In this document: piece by piece, positions 1 through 11,900 of the stretch
Layout of the letters: the number at the start of each line of letters is the position of its first letter
Numbering within the stretch: the stretch's first letter is position 1
Assembly (NCBI GenBank): GCA_000827495.1
Contig: KN817550.1
Location: 284,828 to 348,827 of the forward strand
Length of the DNA stretch: 64,000 nt
Origin: Hypholoma sublateritium FD-334 SS-4
Lineage: Eukaryota; Basidiomycota; Agaricomycetes; Agaricales; Strophariaceae
Direction: 5' to 3'
Notes under the pieces: generated by a model
What the model was told of the DNA's origin: nothing
What the model saw: only the letters and a program-made list of their open reading frames with translations
Databases searched by the model: none
Program-made: the position numbers and the translations under genes

Positions 1-2079
1 CCATTGATCAGAGCCAATTTTGGGACTCTGATGGGATACATTGGTCAACCCACAGGATAGGATGGGCCATTGCGGGGGGATGTGCAGCAATCGTGAGCAC
101 TTTCAGCGCGTCCTCGGTCTTATTTAAAGTCACTATATTTGGATGCAATCGCCTACAGACTACAGTCATTTCCGCTATATCTATTCTACAACATTGCCGG
201 TACGTGTGATAGTTTCTTGCATCGCGCAGTCCGAGTAAAATTGTATCTACAGAAACTTTACAGTCCCCGCACAGCAGCGCCAAATGTACGGCCACCTTGG
301 CTGGCCGATCTCGCTCATGGCTCATATTTTTGAACAGACTGCGTATCCTGTATATGCCCCCCGTCTACGCAATAATTTCCTTCTGTTCCTATCGATTCTA
401 CCGAGATTATGTCTACTACTCTTTCATCGAAGTCGGTGAGCAGTGCTATTTATGATCAGTGAGATGACATTGACATTGATTCCCATCGATAGCCTATGAG
501 GTGTGTCAATCACTCAGTCTCCTGAATTCCGAATGTTGATACTTACTTGTATTAGGCTGTCACCTTGAGCGCCTTTCTGTGAGTTGGCCCCATTCGAAAG
601 TATGAAACGGCCACTACGTATAACTAAGAATTCGCGCATCAGTCTCCTTATTGTCGAGTATGTTGCGGATACGGCTTCCGGACATTCGACAGCCAACGCC
701 CTGGAACGCAAAGACAAAATGCCTCTTCCGTTCCCGGTAAGGCAATCACGTTCATAATTACCTTTTGCCGCTCACACTTCTCTATCTTCAGTTCGGGTGC
801 TGGAGATATCGGCCAACCAAGGTTCAGCCCCTCTTTTTCTCGGACTTATCATTCCTCGACTGACAGAGTATCTTGTAGGCGTATTTCATGTATACTGTCA
901 AGGTACGTGCCTGAAATCTGAATGTTGGATCAGATATCTCACCCGACCTGCAGTGGTCTGTTTTACAGTACATCATCATCCGACCCGGTAGGTCATTCCA
1001 GGTGCTCTGACAGGATCGCGTTTCACTAACTTTCCTCACTCTATAGCTGCATCAATAGCAGGCATTATTTGCGAGAAGCTGGACATTCTCTGCGATAGCG
1101 ACGGGTATTCCTGGAAGTATGCCTCGGTCTATCTCGCTGTTATTGATTTCATCAGCATCAGGTGCGTTTCCGCTCTATTCTACCTTACCCTCGTCTTTGG
1201 TGTGACTGATATTTTCCCTCTTTTTCAAGCATCGCCTTGTATGGCCTCCTCATTTTCTATGGACTGATGCGTACAGAACTTGAAGGACGCCGTCCGCTAG
1301 CGAAATTTCTTTCCATCAAATTGATTGTGATGTTTACTTTCTACCAGTCCTTTGTAGTGAGTGATCTACTATAAAATCCTCGGGCTACCTCGCCAATCCA
1401 TAGCTTTGAAGATTGGCGTCCTCAACGTCAAAATCATCAAAGGTCTCTTTCTGTCTCCTTGTCCTGTCTCGGTCGACCTGACTTGGATCTGCGCAGCGAC
1501 CGATTATTGGACAGTCGTCAACATTAAAGATGGCCTAAATGCCTTGCTTATCTGCATCGAGGTTTGCACCTCCTTTTACGCCGGTCGGGGAATGCTCAAC
1601 TGATGACCGATTACAGATGGTCTTCTTCTCGGCGTTGATGTGGTGGGCATACCCCGCTAGAGAGTACTCCCGCAAGCCAGGCCAGTCGGCAACTGGTGTT
1701 TGGCGCCCGCTTTGGGACTCGTACGTTTTCTCAGTTGTGCACTGCCTGTTCCCTCGCTGATACAACCTGCTCGGCGCTATAGCATCAACTACTGTGCGTC
1801 ATGCACTCCCGCTCGCATCTTTGCGTGTACTGAACATGTCTATTCTTAGCGGACTTCGCGCGCGAGATCTGGAGCTCTCTGCGCTTCTTCGCTGGTTCCA
1901 CACGGCCGGCGCACGGCTACGCCATGAAGGTACCCACCGATCTTACTCACAGCACGTCGGGGGTCTCGAGCCACTCGCTCCCCCTCTCACAACGCGCCCA
2001 ATACGCACTGGAACCTGCACCAGGGTCTACTCACGACGAAGCGATCATGATGCGCCCATATCCATTTGCACAGGCGTAG
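1..2079 (+). CDS. TMEM184/Ost-alpha (DUF300) family membrane protein, 5' truncated by window edge
   Basis: Polytopic membrane protein of the organic solute transporter alpha / TMEM184 family; fungal members are uncharacterised or vacuolar. The spliced reading shows the family signatures in order: GWAIAGGCAAIV, NFTVPAQQRQILRILYMPPVYAI, a YEAVTLSAFLLLIVEYV segment, CWRYRPTK, WSVLQYIIIRP, ATDYWTVVNIKDGLNALLIC, ALMWWAYPAREY and a terminal DSINYSDFAREIW. The gene is cut into at least twelve short exons: 56-92, 159-199, 253-285, 338-435, an 8-nt exon 493-500, 556-578, 643-736, 792-821, 879-902, 954-987, 1047-1161 and later ones. The last exon reads through to TAG at 2077-2079, giving a tail ending PFAQA. 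The start lies outside the window. The exact donor after 1350 is uncertain. It ends tail-to-tail with the PI-PLC gene about 260 bp away. Confidence 0.85.
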
Positions 2080-2338
2080 CCCGTGACTGGTGACCCGGTG
2101 CTCATACACATGCATGTATGTACTACTGTATCGCCTACGTATACCAACAAGCAGTTTGGCTATAGCATACCACGATATATATCCGTGGGAGCCGCAACAC
2201 ACACACGGCCGCTACAGATAGGACTCGTCCCGCAGCCGAATGCGATGGTGTACTTGCTCTGCACATCTTCAAAGAACTCGCACAGCACTATGATGGCTAC
2301 CAAAGGCCAGCTGGTGGACGTTCACATCGGCGCGAATA

Positions 2339-3934
2339 TTAGGCGCCCGGGCAGGGGACTATGAATATCAGCGTCAGGAGGGCCATCGCAAGAGGGCCGC
2401 AGCTTCCCATGATCTGTCTCATTGTAGGCTCGCCGCCGCTGGAGAGAAACTGCAGTGCGGTGGGTGTATTGCGAGGCGCAGTTGGGGAGGCGGTGCTTGC
2501 GCTGATCACCACAAATGACGGGCGGGGGTATACATAAATATAACCAAAACATGTATCACAACGGGAGCAACAGCACACGGCAAGCGGGGGCGGGGACATT
2601 CTACTCACGCGAGACCATTTAACTGTGCGGCGGCTTGGAAGGCCTGTCCAAGATTCACGAAGTCGAGTAGGAGGAACTGCGGGTTTCGGTTCGCGCCTAG
2701 CGGCACACAGTTGTTCACGTTAGCGAGGATGCTGCGGTGAGGTATTACCTCGGTGAGCGTTGTGGATCCAGTGACGCAGAGCGGATATACACGTACGACG
2801 CAACTCCGTTCGTCGTCGGGGCGGCCGCCGGGTCGCTCACGATGACACCGCTGCCGATTGGGATGATGTTTATATTCAGGGAGTGGTTAATCATGTAACT
2901 GTGGTCCGTGGTCGCGAGTGGGCCGCTGATCCTATCAACAGAGCAGGGGAACGAAGCGTTGGTGACGCTGAACGGTGTCTCCCATATCTACGGTGGGCCG
3001 TAAGAGAGTAAGAGAGATAGTGGATGAATGAGTAGAGTTTACATGCCATTTCGAACTCCGGCAGGATGAAGTTGACTTGCGAGGTGTCCGCGCCGGAGTC
3101 GAGGAACACGACAACGCGCTTTCCGCTGTCAATGAGCTGGCCGAGGGTCGGCCAGTCGGACTGTTTGACGGGCACTGATGGTGGGACATATGCCAACGGA
3201 GTGATGCCTGCAGCATCAAAGGCAGGCTTCCACACCGTGCTAATGTTCTGGCCCTCAGGGTTCGTGAACAATAGTGTGAGGACTTCATTCGGATTCGCGT
3301 CTAGGAACGTCTTGACTTTCTGCAAGTAGCTAACGACTGTTCCACCGTCAAATAGAAGCTTCCGCGAGGTTAGCACTCAGAAGCGTGTTTAGGTTTCAGA
3401 GTTGCTACATACGCAGCCTGGTTCACGAATTAGAAAGTCCAAGACGTTAAAACAAGATGGGCACTGACTGGTGTGACAAAAGTGAAGTTGGCCATCCAAC
3501 TCGTTCCTGTCTCATATCTGCTTCAGCGTGCGTTTGATGGCCTTTTCGTGTGAGATCTTGACTGACACATGGGCTTGTCCTTGCAGGAGGCGAACACCAA
3601 GACTCAATTGCGTAGGGACATCGACCTCCTGATCACGGGCGACTTTTGCAGTCTTCACCAACACGCCGAAAAAGACTTCTACAGCATCACTCACGTTGGA
3701 GCACATCGGTGCTGAAGGAAAAGGAATCGTGCGCTCCAATTACAGTTACGTTTGCGTAATTCCGGCTACATAGCTCGGCATGTCCATTGCACACCGTAGC
3801 TCTAGAGGACGCTGAGATGAGGTTAATATATCTGCGACAGATTGTTAAACCAACCTGCGCGAGGGTGCGGACAGAGCTGAAGCCAGAACAATGCTGGAGA
3901 GAAATGCGATGATCGATGCTAGTGCACGACGCAT
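2339..3934 (-). CDS. Secreted PI-PLC X-domain protein with GPI-anchor-like C-terminus
   Basis: Member of the phosphatidylinositol-specific phospholipase C X-domain superfamily, probably acting outside the cell or at its surface. The start (ATG at 3934-3932) gives a signal peptide, MRRALASIIAFLSSIVLASA. Then follow CNGHAELC, the catalytic-His motif GAHDSFSFS, ARDQEVDVPTQLSLGVRLLQ, a second-His motif LHFCHTS, LFDGGTVVSYLQKV, DANPNEVLTLLFTNPEG and WPTLGQLIDSGKRVVVFLD. After NPQFLLLDFVNLGQ the last exon adds a Ser/Thr-rich stretch and a hydrophobic tail (LAMALLTLIFIV) preceded by small residues, which looks like a GPI-attachment signal. At least six exons. A TATA-like box lies about 63 nt upstream. 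A paralog lies at 19.7-21.1 kb. Substrate is not shown; some family members have lost activity on phosphoinositides. Confidence 0.85.
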
Positions 3935-4657
3935 GCTTGCTGTTGTCAAGTTGTACAAGAGGACCGGGAGACCACAAGAGCGACGATGATGAGGTCTTTT
4001 ATATCAGAAGGTCGGCCACGGAGACAAAAATGGCAGGAAGATGAGGGAGCAACGTTTGCTTGTTGTTGAGCCATCCGTCAGGTTCACCCATGTGCGCGTG
4101 TGCATATAGCATTGTCCGAAAGGCGCCCAAATATAGCTCGGTCAAGCCATGATGCGACGGTCCACCTGATTTCTAGGATCCTACCAAGCAGACCAAAAAG
4201 AAGCCTGTTGCATCCAGTGAGAAAGGTAGTTGTGTAGCGACCAGTGTTTGGGCTGATGCAGCACATGGACCATGTACCCCGAATAAACACTGATGCTCGC
4301 CCCGAGCTATGTATTCTGCATGGTCAAAGTCAGGCACATTAGCTGACTTCGATGCTTCTACGGAGTCTCAGACAGACCAAGGCTATAATTTCATGGGAAT
4401 GGGTGGATCCAGAGAGTCAACGCAAACAGTTTACGGCACGTTCAACACGGTCAGTTCGTAGTCCATGTATTTGCGACAGCGAGTCTTGTTGTCATGATAT
4501 CCATCGAGATGATGTCGTCGTTATGAATGAAGCTGATGTCCCATTTTGAGATTTTGAGAAGGCAGCAGGAGTCCAAAGGGAAGAGGAGAATCACCAGGAA
4601 TATCACTATAAGGGCTGTCGAACGGTTACACGTGAAAAGTGCCCAAGTATAAATGGT
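3935..4657. other. Intergenic, no gene recognised
   Basis: Promoter region of the first PI-PLC gene and the space after the stop of the ATL gene. Only short uncoordinated frames occur and none shows a family motif or splice-supported extension. Confidence 0.5.
3997..4003 (-). promoter_or_regulatory. TATA-like box of the first PI-PLC gene
   Basis: Minus-strand TATAAAAG sits about 63 nt before the start codon of the downstream secreted PI-PLC gene, a normal distance for a fungal core promoter. Confidence 0.5.
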
Positions 4658-5258
4658 CTACTCAGATTCGGTTCCTACAGCTCCTTGCCCGTCAGTGGCA
4701 TGTGGCTGCCACTGGTCCCTAATTTGCGCCGCCGACGGAAACCATCCGAATTGATGGAGGTCGACGCGTAGGTCGCCAGTGCGGCCAGTCGTGACCTCGA
4801 CGCCTTCTGCGACGAGCGCATCACGCTGTCGCTGTGCGCCGTCGGTGCCGGGTCCGCGCGAAGAGATGGCGCCAGACGCGCCAATGACACGATGCCATGG
4901 TATAAGTGGGTTTGTGTTCGGTGGAAGAAACTTCAGAGCTGAGGAAGGATGAGAACATTGAGCGTAAAGTGGTAAAAGAAACGCCAGGTAGTACGTACCT
5001 TGCCCAACGTGTCGTGAATGGTTAGGCATTCCAGCTAACTTAGCAATGTGGCCTAGAGAGTCCAAGCGAGACGCATCATGGGTATTGCACAATGAAGAGA
5101 ATATCTAGATACGTACCATAGCTGGTTACCCTACATGCTGGAATCAGTCGAACGATGTCGTAGACCTAGTGAATGTGCTCCCAGATTAGAATGTACCCTG
5201 TGTTCCAGGCAATGACCAAGCTCACCGCTGCGTGGAATTCGGCGCTGTCCAGAGACAT
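4658..5258 (-). CDS. Alkyltransferase-like (ATL) DNA repair protein
   Basis: Small protein of about 140 residues made of the DNA-binding domain of O6-alkylguanine-DNA alkyltransferases. ATL proteins bind O6-alkylguanine, flip it out and hand the lesion to nucleotide excision repair instead of removing the alkyl group. Four exons splice to MSLDSAEFHAAVYDIVRLIP, CRVTSYGHIAKLAGMPNHSRHVGQ and FLPPNTNPLIPWHRVIGASG. The catalytic PCHR of true methyltransferases is replaced by PWHR, the hallmark of ATLs, so suicide transfer is not expected. The helix-turn-helix segment GHIAKLAGMPNHSRHVGQA is intact. The start at 5258 is the first ATG of the conserved N-terminus. The tail after HQFGWFPSAAQIRDQW is polar and variable. 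Confidence 0.88.
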
Positions 5259-6128
5259 TGTGAGTTAGAGGAAAGCACTGGTAATATTGGATATTAGGTT
5301 GAACGATATGGCAGTTCTCAAGCAGTCGAAATATCCAGTGGAAAACCCTCGCGGTGCCGGATGATTCGAATTTCGCAATTGCGCCACTTGGTTGATAATG
5401 AGATTCACTGAGAAATAACGAGGATATGAAAGTTCAGAAAAAGTATCCAAAAGTTTAGTATTAGTCGGGAAAGTGGTAGAACAGCCTGAGAGTATTGAGC
5501 CCAGCGCAGAAACACGGTTGACCGACAAACTCCGCAAGCGCGAAACCATGATCAATTTTCAATGTCCGCGACTAGAAACTCTTTCTCCTCAACCATCATC
5601 GCTATTCTCGAGCATAGTTGGAATTTATGTTTATGTCTCTTCCCTTTCGAGCCTTCTGGTCAAGAAACGTCGGTATCATGATTTAACGAAGTGTTCTGCA
5701 GGCCTTGGACGCAGGTGCGCCTTACACTGCTCGCCCATAGATTGCTCACTAAATATTGTGTCTTCTGAATTCCATATTTTTGGATCGTAAAGACTTGCCG
5801 CAGATTCAATTGCTTGACCTTTCGACGTGGCGGTGACCAAAATAATTCCGACCTCATCATCCAATTGTCAATATCGAACGATACTCTTCTTCGGCTTCGG
5901 GTTGGATGTATGCGGGCAAGTTCCTCTTACTTGTTATCACACTGCAGTCCACGAGGATTGCTCTGAGCGCATCGAACATTCAGTCTGTCCATGTGGCCTT
6001 ATAATTAGCCACCTATCATGGGCGACATCATACATCTTGAACTAGAATGTCTGTGGTATCTTGTGACCACCGCATAAAAGCAGATAAAAGCCTAGTTCTC
6101 AATCTCCTACCTCACTTCCTATACGACC
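5259..6128. other. Intergenic, one unexplained short minus-strand frame
   Basis: No recognised gene. A 62-codon minus-strand frame at 5864-5676 begins MDDEVGIILVTATSKGQAIE; it may be a fragment or chance, and I could not extend it with introns. The right end is the promoter of the HAMP-only gene, with two AAAAG-rich motifs at about 6073-6090. Confidence 0.4.
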
Positions 6129-7831
6129 ATGTCAATGCCACCAGTGGACCCTTTCAAAGGTCACCTTATTGTCCTTCTTTCCTTCTATGAACTTGGGCCA
6201 GTGCCGAACGGCCTGCTCCCTCGCTATGAGGGGCCGGCGGACTGGCAGACAGAGACAATCTTGCGCTCGGTCGAACAGATGGCGCAGCGCATGTGGGCTG
6301 CAGAAAAAGTGAGAGTGATTTCCGCCTATTAATTGTAATCCTCTAATCGACTTGTATTCGCAGAAAGAAAGTGACGGTCGGGTGGAACTGGCTCAAGCAA
6401 TGGTTCAGTTTTCGCTGAATGAACGTAAGCCACCCAGCCCAGATAATCTCGGTCCACTCGTCGCTCCCCCGGGTCCACTTGCGTTCTCCCCTGTGGGGAG
6501 CGATATGAGTGTGGTGGAAGAACTGAAGCTCCTCAAGGCGCAGGTCTCGGATATTGCTCGTGTATGCAGCGCCGTTGCACGCGGAGATCTCACGCAGAGG
6601 GTTACGGTGCCTGTGTGTGGGGCGGTCACGACACAGCTCAAGGATGTGGTAAACACTATGGTATGTCCAGATGCATCTGTTTGTTTTCAATTTCGAAAAC
6701 ACGCTTCAGGTCGACAGACTGGAACAGTTCGCAGGTGAAATGGCCCGCCTTTTACAGGAAGTCGGCACAACAGGGTGTGTCAGCCGAAAAGTTAATAACC
6801 TGTAACTGAAGGGTTTTATCAGGACACTTGGTGGTCGGGCCCTAGTGGAAGCCGAAGGCACCTGGCGTGAGCTCACGGACACAGTCAACGAAATGCTGGA
6901 GAATTTTACATTGCATGTAGGCGTATTATTTTATGCGTTCTTTAACTGCGCTCACTTATTACCCAAGGTGCGGTCTGTCACTGACGTCGCGAGAGCAGTC
7001 ACGCTGGGGGATCTCGGAATCAACATAGAATTGGGTGCCCACGGCGAGCTGCTGGACATGAAGTACACGATCAACGCAATGGTGGCGAGGTGCGCACCGC
7101 CTGCTTTCGTCTACTGGATAAGTGGTTGCATTCAAAGAACCCTTCGGAATTAGGTTGCGGCTGGTGGTAGCGGAAGTATCTCGTGTCACATCTGAGGTTG
7201 GTAACCAAGGAATACTAGGGTCGCGAGCAAATCCGCCATACGTGGAGGGCGACTGGCTCCAGCTCCTCCAGAATGTATGTATTATACTACTATTACTTTC
7301 ATTGTCCTTCCGTTTTGTTTATATCGGTATCCAGGTCAATCGGATGTGCATGTCGGTGTCCGACCAAGTACGTTGTATACCGTTCCTTGCAGATAATACG
7401 CGCGGCAGATGTGACTGAATTTGCGGTCAGGTGCGTACCATGTCCCATCTCGCGGAGGCTGTTGCACTCGGAGATCTGAGCCAGAGTATCCGCGCCGATG
7501 GCCAGGGCGAGATGCGGGTCCTCCAGGGCAAGGTCAACTATACGATACAACAATTTAATACCCTTGTGGACGAGGTAGCGCGCGTGGCGCTGTTGGCTAG
7601 GACGGGAGATGCAGCGCGTACGCCCATGCGCGTCCCTGATGTGCATGGCAAATGGAAGGTGCGCGCACATCTGTTCGAATACCGTGGCGTATGGCTGGCG
7701 GAAGACACTGATGCGAGTGCCTGTGACGCACACAGGTACTGGTGGACAGCGTCGATTCGATGACGATGAAGTTGGCGGACTGCGTGGGTGGTCAGGAGGC
7801 GGGTGGTGGAGGTGCGGCCGCGCCATCCTAG
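6129..7831 (+). CDS. HAMP-repeat protein, kinase-less paralog of the adjacent group III histidine kinase
   Basis: Nine exons (6129-6308, 6364-6660, 6710-6774, 6823-6916, 6968-7089, 7154-7274, 7335-7367, 7431-7658, 7736-7831) join without a stop or frameshift into 411 codons. The N-terminus ([31 protein letters not shown]) matches the kinase gene at 8.9 kb, followed by three HAMP units: [30 protein letters not shown] and [15 protein letters not shown]. Exons 3, 5 and 6 have the same lengths as in the kinase gene (65, 122, 121 nt). HAMP unit 3 of the kinase is missing; the third unit here matches kinase unit 4. The protein stops after LADCVGGQ with a Gly/Ala-rich tail; there is no His-kinase, ATPase or receiver domain. 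HAMP arrays dimerise, so it could modulate the full kinase. A pseudogene still under decay is the alternative. Confidence 0.75.
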
Positions 7832-8945
7832 GGCGAGAGATCTATCGCTTGGAACACGACGGTGAGCAGAGCTTCTTGCTGTGCACAGAAAGATGTGTCT
7901 AAATATGAGTGGGAACATGGCGGTGGGTGGCAGGCTGTGGCAAGATGAATGGTGTTTCTAAATGTGAGACGGATGGGAGTGGGAAGCGATAAGACGGCGA
8001 GGTGATTGAATAGCACTGGCGCATTGAATGTTTTCTTGTGCTATATGGTATGCATGGCTCTGAGCTAACTAGGCGCCCTGAAACGCGTCTATCTTTTTTT
8101 GTTGACAGTGGGAGTTACATTTGAGTTACATAGGCGATACTTGCCCTTCCGTACAGTGTGACGTCATAATAGCCTCGCCACAAAAGCTAGCGAAGTGCAG
8201 ACTATACTTATGCCTATCACCGTCGAAGTTGCAGTGCGGGCATGCCATGACGCCGGTGTGAAGCTTGTGCAGGATATTCTCAGCAATGTCTATAAAATAT
8301 CTGGGATGACAGATCGTTCGCGCATTGCTCATGCAAGAGAGGCAAATCTGCTAAAAATGTGCAAATGAAAAACAAAAAAAACATATGACCAGGAACACGG
8401 AGGTTGGCTATACATAGATATCTTCCCGGGGATGCATTGATGCTATGTTGTAGAAGCTGTTAGAGGTTCAGCTGAGGGCGTCGAGTACAAAAACTCCGAT
8501 CGATTTTCATCTGTTGTCTGGGTTGCGATGGAGCCCTCGGCATTTGCGCGTTACATTCTCCGCAAATTGTTCCATGGATTTTGCCAAAAATCTTTGCATC
8601 TTCAAGACTAGTGTCAAGATCAACCTTGGATCAACCACACATTTTACGGATCTGATTCAGCAACGATGAGCATCTCACGATGCCGCACAGCCTGACGAAA
8701 AGAAATGGCTCGATGCAGCCAAGATGCGGCGAAATTATCCGAAAAATCTGACCCGATGGAAACTTTGCCAGTTATCATTTTTCATACCAGCCAATACGGG
8801 GCATGCTACTTATAGGGACTAGGCCATCCAATAGGGCTATCGGTGGGAGACAATTATCTTTATTTGCAACCGAGCACGTGCGGGTATATGCTGAGTTGCA
8901 TGCCAGGACTTGTGCTCCTCACCTTCTCCCATCACCTCCTCCGCC
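7832..8945. other. Intergenic, promoter region of the hybrid kinase
   Basis: No kinase remnant follows the truncated HAMP gene; I looked for H-box, N-box and receiver motifs and saw none. Short frames (for example minus 8332-8126) have no recognisable family. The last several hundred bases are presumably the promoter and 5' leader of the kinase. Confidence 0.5.
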
Positions 8946-11900
8946 ATGACTTCGATCGCCGAGCATCCCTCGGCGTCGACAGACCCGTTCAAGTCCCATC
9001 TCGTGGCCCTGCTATCTGTCTACGAGCTTGGCCCACAGCCAGGCGCCCCGATCCCGAAATACGATGGGCCGGCCGACTGGCAGACAGAAACCATCCTGCG
9101 CTCGCTCGCCACGATAGCGCGGCGCATGTGGACCGCGGAGGGAGTCGTTACCGAGTTCCAGACAGCGCGCAGCCAGTTGGTACGATCAAGGGTTATCAAG
9201 CATCGCATGCGCTAACAATTTACAGAGCGAAGAGAAGGCAGTGGAGTTGGAGAAGGAGATGTTCGACGAGGGATCTGAGAACGTTACCCCAAACAACAAT
9301 CACTCTGTCCCCAATGCCGAGGCGACAAGCACGCACAAGGTGAAAGGCGCGAACATGACTATCTCCCTTGATGGCCTACAATCGTCTATCGATCCATCCA
9401 AGGTGTTCACCCGGGCGTACGGCAACATGAAGGCGCACCAAGCTATCCTTTCGCAGGTCAACGGAAACACTCTCTTGGGTATGAACGGCTACAACTCGGC
9501 ACCCCCTACGGCAATCGCGCACTGCCCTACTTGTGGTAAATCTATCTCGGACCCTCTACTTCTATCTGGAAACGGCCTACACTCGGACTTCTTGCCTCTT
9601 AGCTCTAGCCCGCTCGTCGTACCTATGGGACCCCTGGCCGCTGCCGCTTTCGAAAGCGGAATGAGTGCGGTAGAAGAACTTAAGCTCCTGAAAGCACAGG
9701 TCCAGGATGTTGCACGCGTCTGTAACGCCGTCGCCCGCGGCGATCTCAGCCAGAAGATTACGGTCCCCGTGCAGGGTGTGGTTATGGTGCAGCTCAAGGA
9801 CGTCATCAACACGATGGTATGCTCAAAGCCTTGCGTCCTCGTGCAGATTGCTTACCCTTTCAGGTTGACAAATTAGGACAATTCGCAAAGGAAGTCACTC
9901 GTGTATCACAGGAAGTCGGAACTGAAGGGTGTGTTCCTTTTGCACCCTCTTTTTTTCTGCAAGTTTTATTTGTGTATTGGAGCATTCAACGTGTTTAGCG
10001 TGTTAAATGCTCCACTTCAGTTTAAATGCCGCTAGTTCCCCCCTCTATCCCAATTTGGGAGACTTTCTTGCTTGCACTTGATACAGCCGATTATCAAATC
10101 CACAGCCTCGCTCTTCTTTTACTTGTAGATCCGATACTGCAGAAGTTTTACTAATCCTTATTGTCCCCACGCAGGAAACTTGGTGGTCAAGCTCTCGTTC
10201 TAGATGTCGAAGGCACCTGGCGTGAACTCACGGGCGTCGTTAACAAATTGGCAGCAAACCTAACTTCGCAGGTATGACTACTCTATCTAATATTTCACAG
10301 CACTAACGTCGTATTAGGTGCGGTCTATCGCGTTAGTCACAAAGGCGGTGGCATTAGGCGATCTCAGCAAACAAATTGAAGTCGATGCAAGGGGAGAAAT
10401 ACTCGATTTAAAAAATACGGTCAACGGCATGGTAGTTAGGTGCGACGCTTCGTTTATCCCTGAACATCCTCGCTTACTAGGACTAGATTACGGGCATTAG
10501 CTGCGGAAGTTACGCGGGTCACATTGGAAGTCGGAAGTCAAGGTAAATTAGGAGGGCAGGCGCATGTACCGGATGTCGAAGGAGTATGGCTGAATTTGGT
10601 TCGGAATGTGCGTTTTCGGCTCTGACGAACCTCGCTTCGAGCTCACTAAACTAAACTATAGGTCAATCGCATGTGCTCGTCGTTGACCGACCAAGTGCGT
10701 TCTATCGCGGTCGTGACCACCGCCGTCGCCCGGGGCGATCTGACGCAGAAGATCGAAATTTCGGTCGAGGGAGAGATGTCGACACTGAAAGGTGGATAAT
10801 GACCGCTCCACCTCTTCAAGCGTCGATCGGCTGACATTCCCACAATCATTACCTGCGATAGGCACCGTTAATTCCATGGTGGACCAATTATCAGCGTTTG
10901 CGTCCGAGGTGACGCGAGTCGCGCTCGAGGTAGGGACGCAAGGTATACTGGGCGGGCAGGCGAAGGTCGAGGGTGTGCAGGGCACATGGGCCGATTTGAC
11001 ACGCAACGTAAATGTACGTAACGCCTTCTTGCGTATGCGTACCTTCCCCGCACTCACACGGGGTCCGGCCGCACGCAGAAAATGGCGTCGAATCTCACGG
11101 ATCAAGTTCGCTCCATATCGGAGGTGACCAAGGCCGTCGCGCTTGGTGACCTGGGCAAGCTCGTCAACGTCGACGTGCAGGGCGAGATGCTCGATCTGAA
11201 GCTGACCGTCAACTCTATGGTGGAGCAGCTCAGCACGCTCGCGAACGAGGTCACGCGCGTGAGTTTGGAGGTCGGCACGGAGGGCATCTTGGGTGGCCAG
11301 GCGTTCGTCCCGGAGGTGCAGGGCATGTGGAAGGTGCGCTAGCATTTGAGTGAAAGGTGAAGGGGACGACTCTGACACGCTTATCGTGCGCGCGCGCAGG
11401 TCCTTACTGACAACGTCAACCTGATGGCCATGAACTTGACGAATCAAGTGCGCTCCATTGCGCAGGTGACGAAGGCCGTAGCGGGTGGCGACTTAACGAA
11501 GAAGATCGAAGTCGACGTGCGCGGTGAGATTCTGGAGCTGAAGGAGACTGTTAACGGCATGACGGAGAGTCTGAGTGTGTTTGCGGACGAGGTGACGCGC
11601 GTCGCGAGAGAGGTCGGGACGGAGGGTCGCTTGGGAGGCCAGGCGCGCGTGACGAACGTCGGTGGTACATGGAAGGACTTGACGGACAATGTCAACGTTA
11701 TGGCCAACAACGTGCGTTTGCACCACTTTCAATTCGTTCGAGTTTATAACTCAATGATATATGTATAGTTGACACTGCAAGTGCGAACCATCGCTGTTGC
11801 AACTGTTCGTACACCTTTTGTTTTTTGCAGATTTTATTCGTCCTGACATACCCTACAGACTGCTGTCGCGCGTGGGGACTTGAACCAGAAGATCATCGGT

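Noticed and set aside
1987..2364. Open frames between the TMEM184-type gene and the PI-PLC gene
   Set aside because: They overlap the last exon of the first gene or its 3' region and carry no family pattern.
7609..7902. Alternative 3' frame over the end of the HAMP-only gene
   Set aside because: The frame that continues kinase homology (VLVDSVDSM...) is a different one and fits the intron phase.
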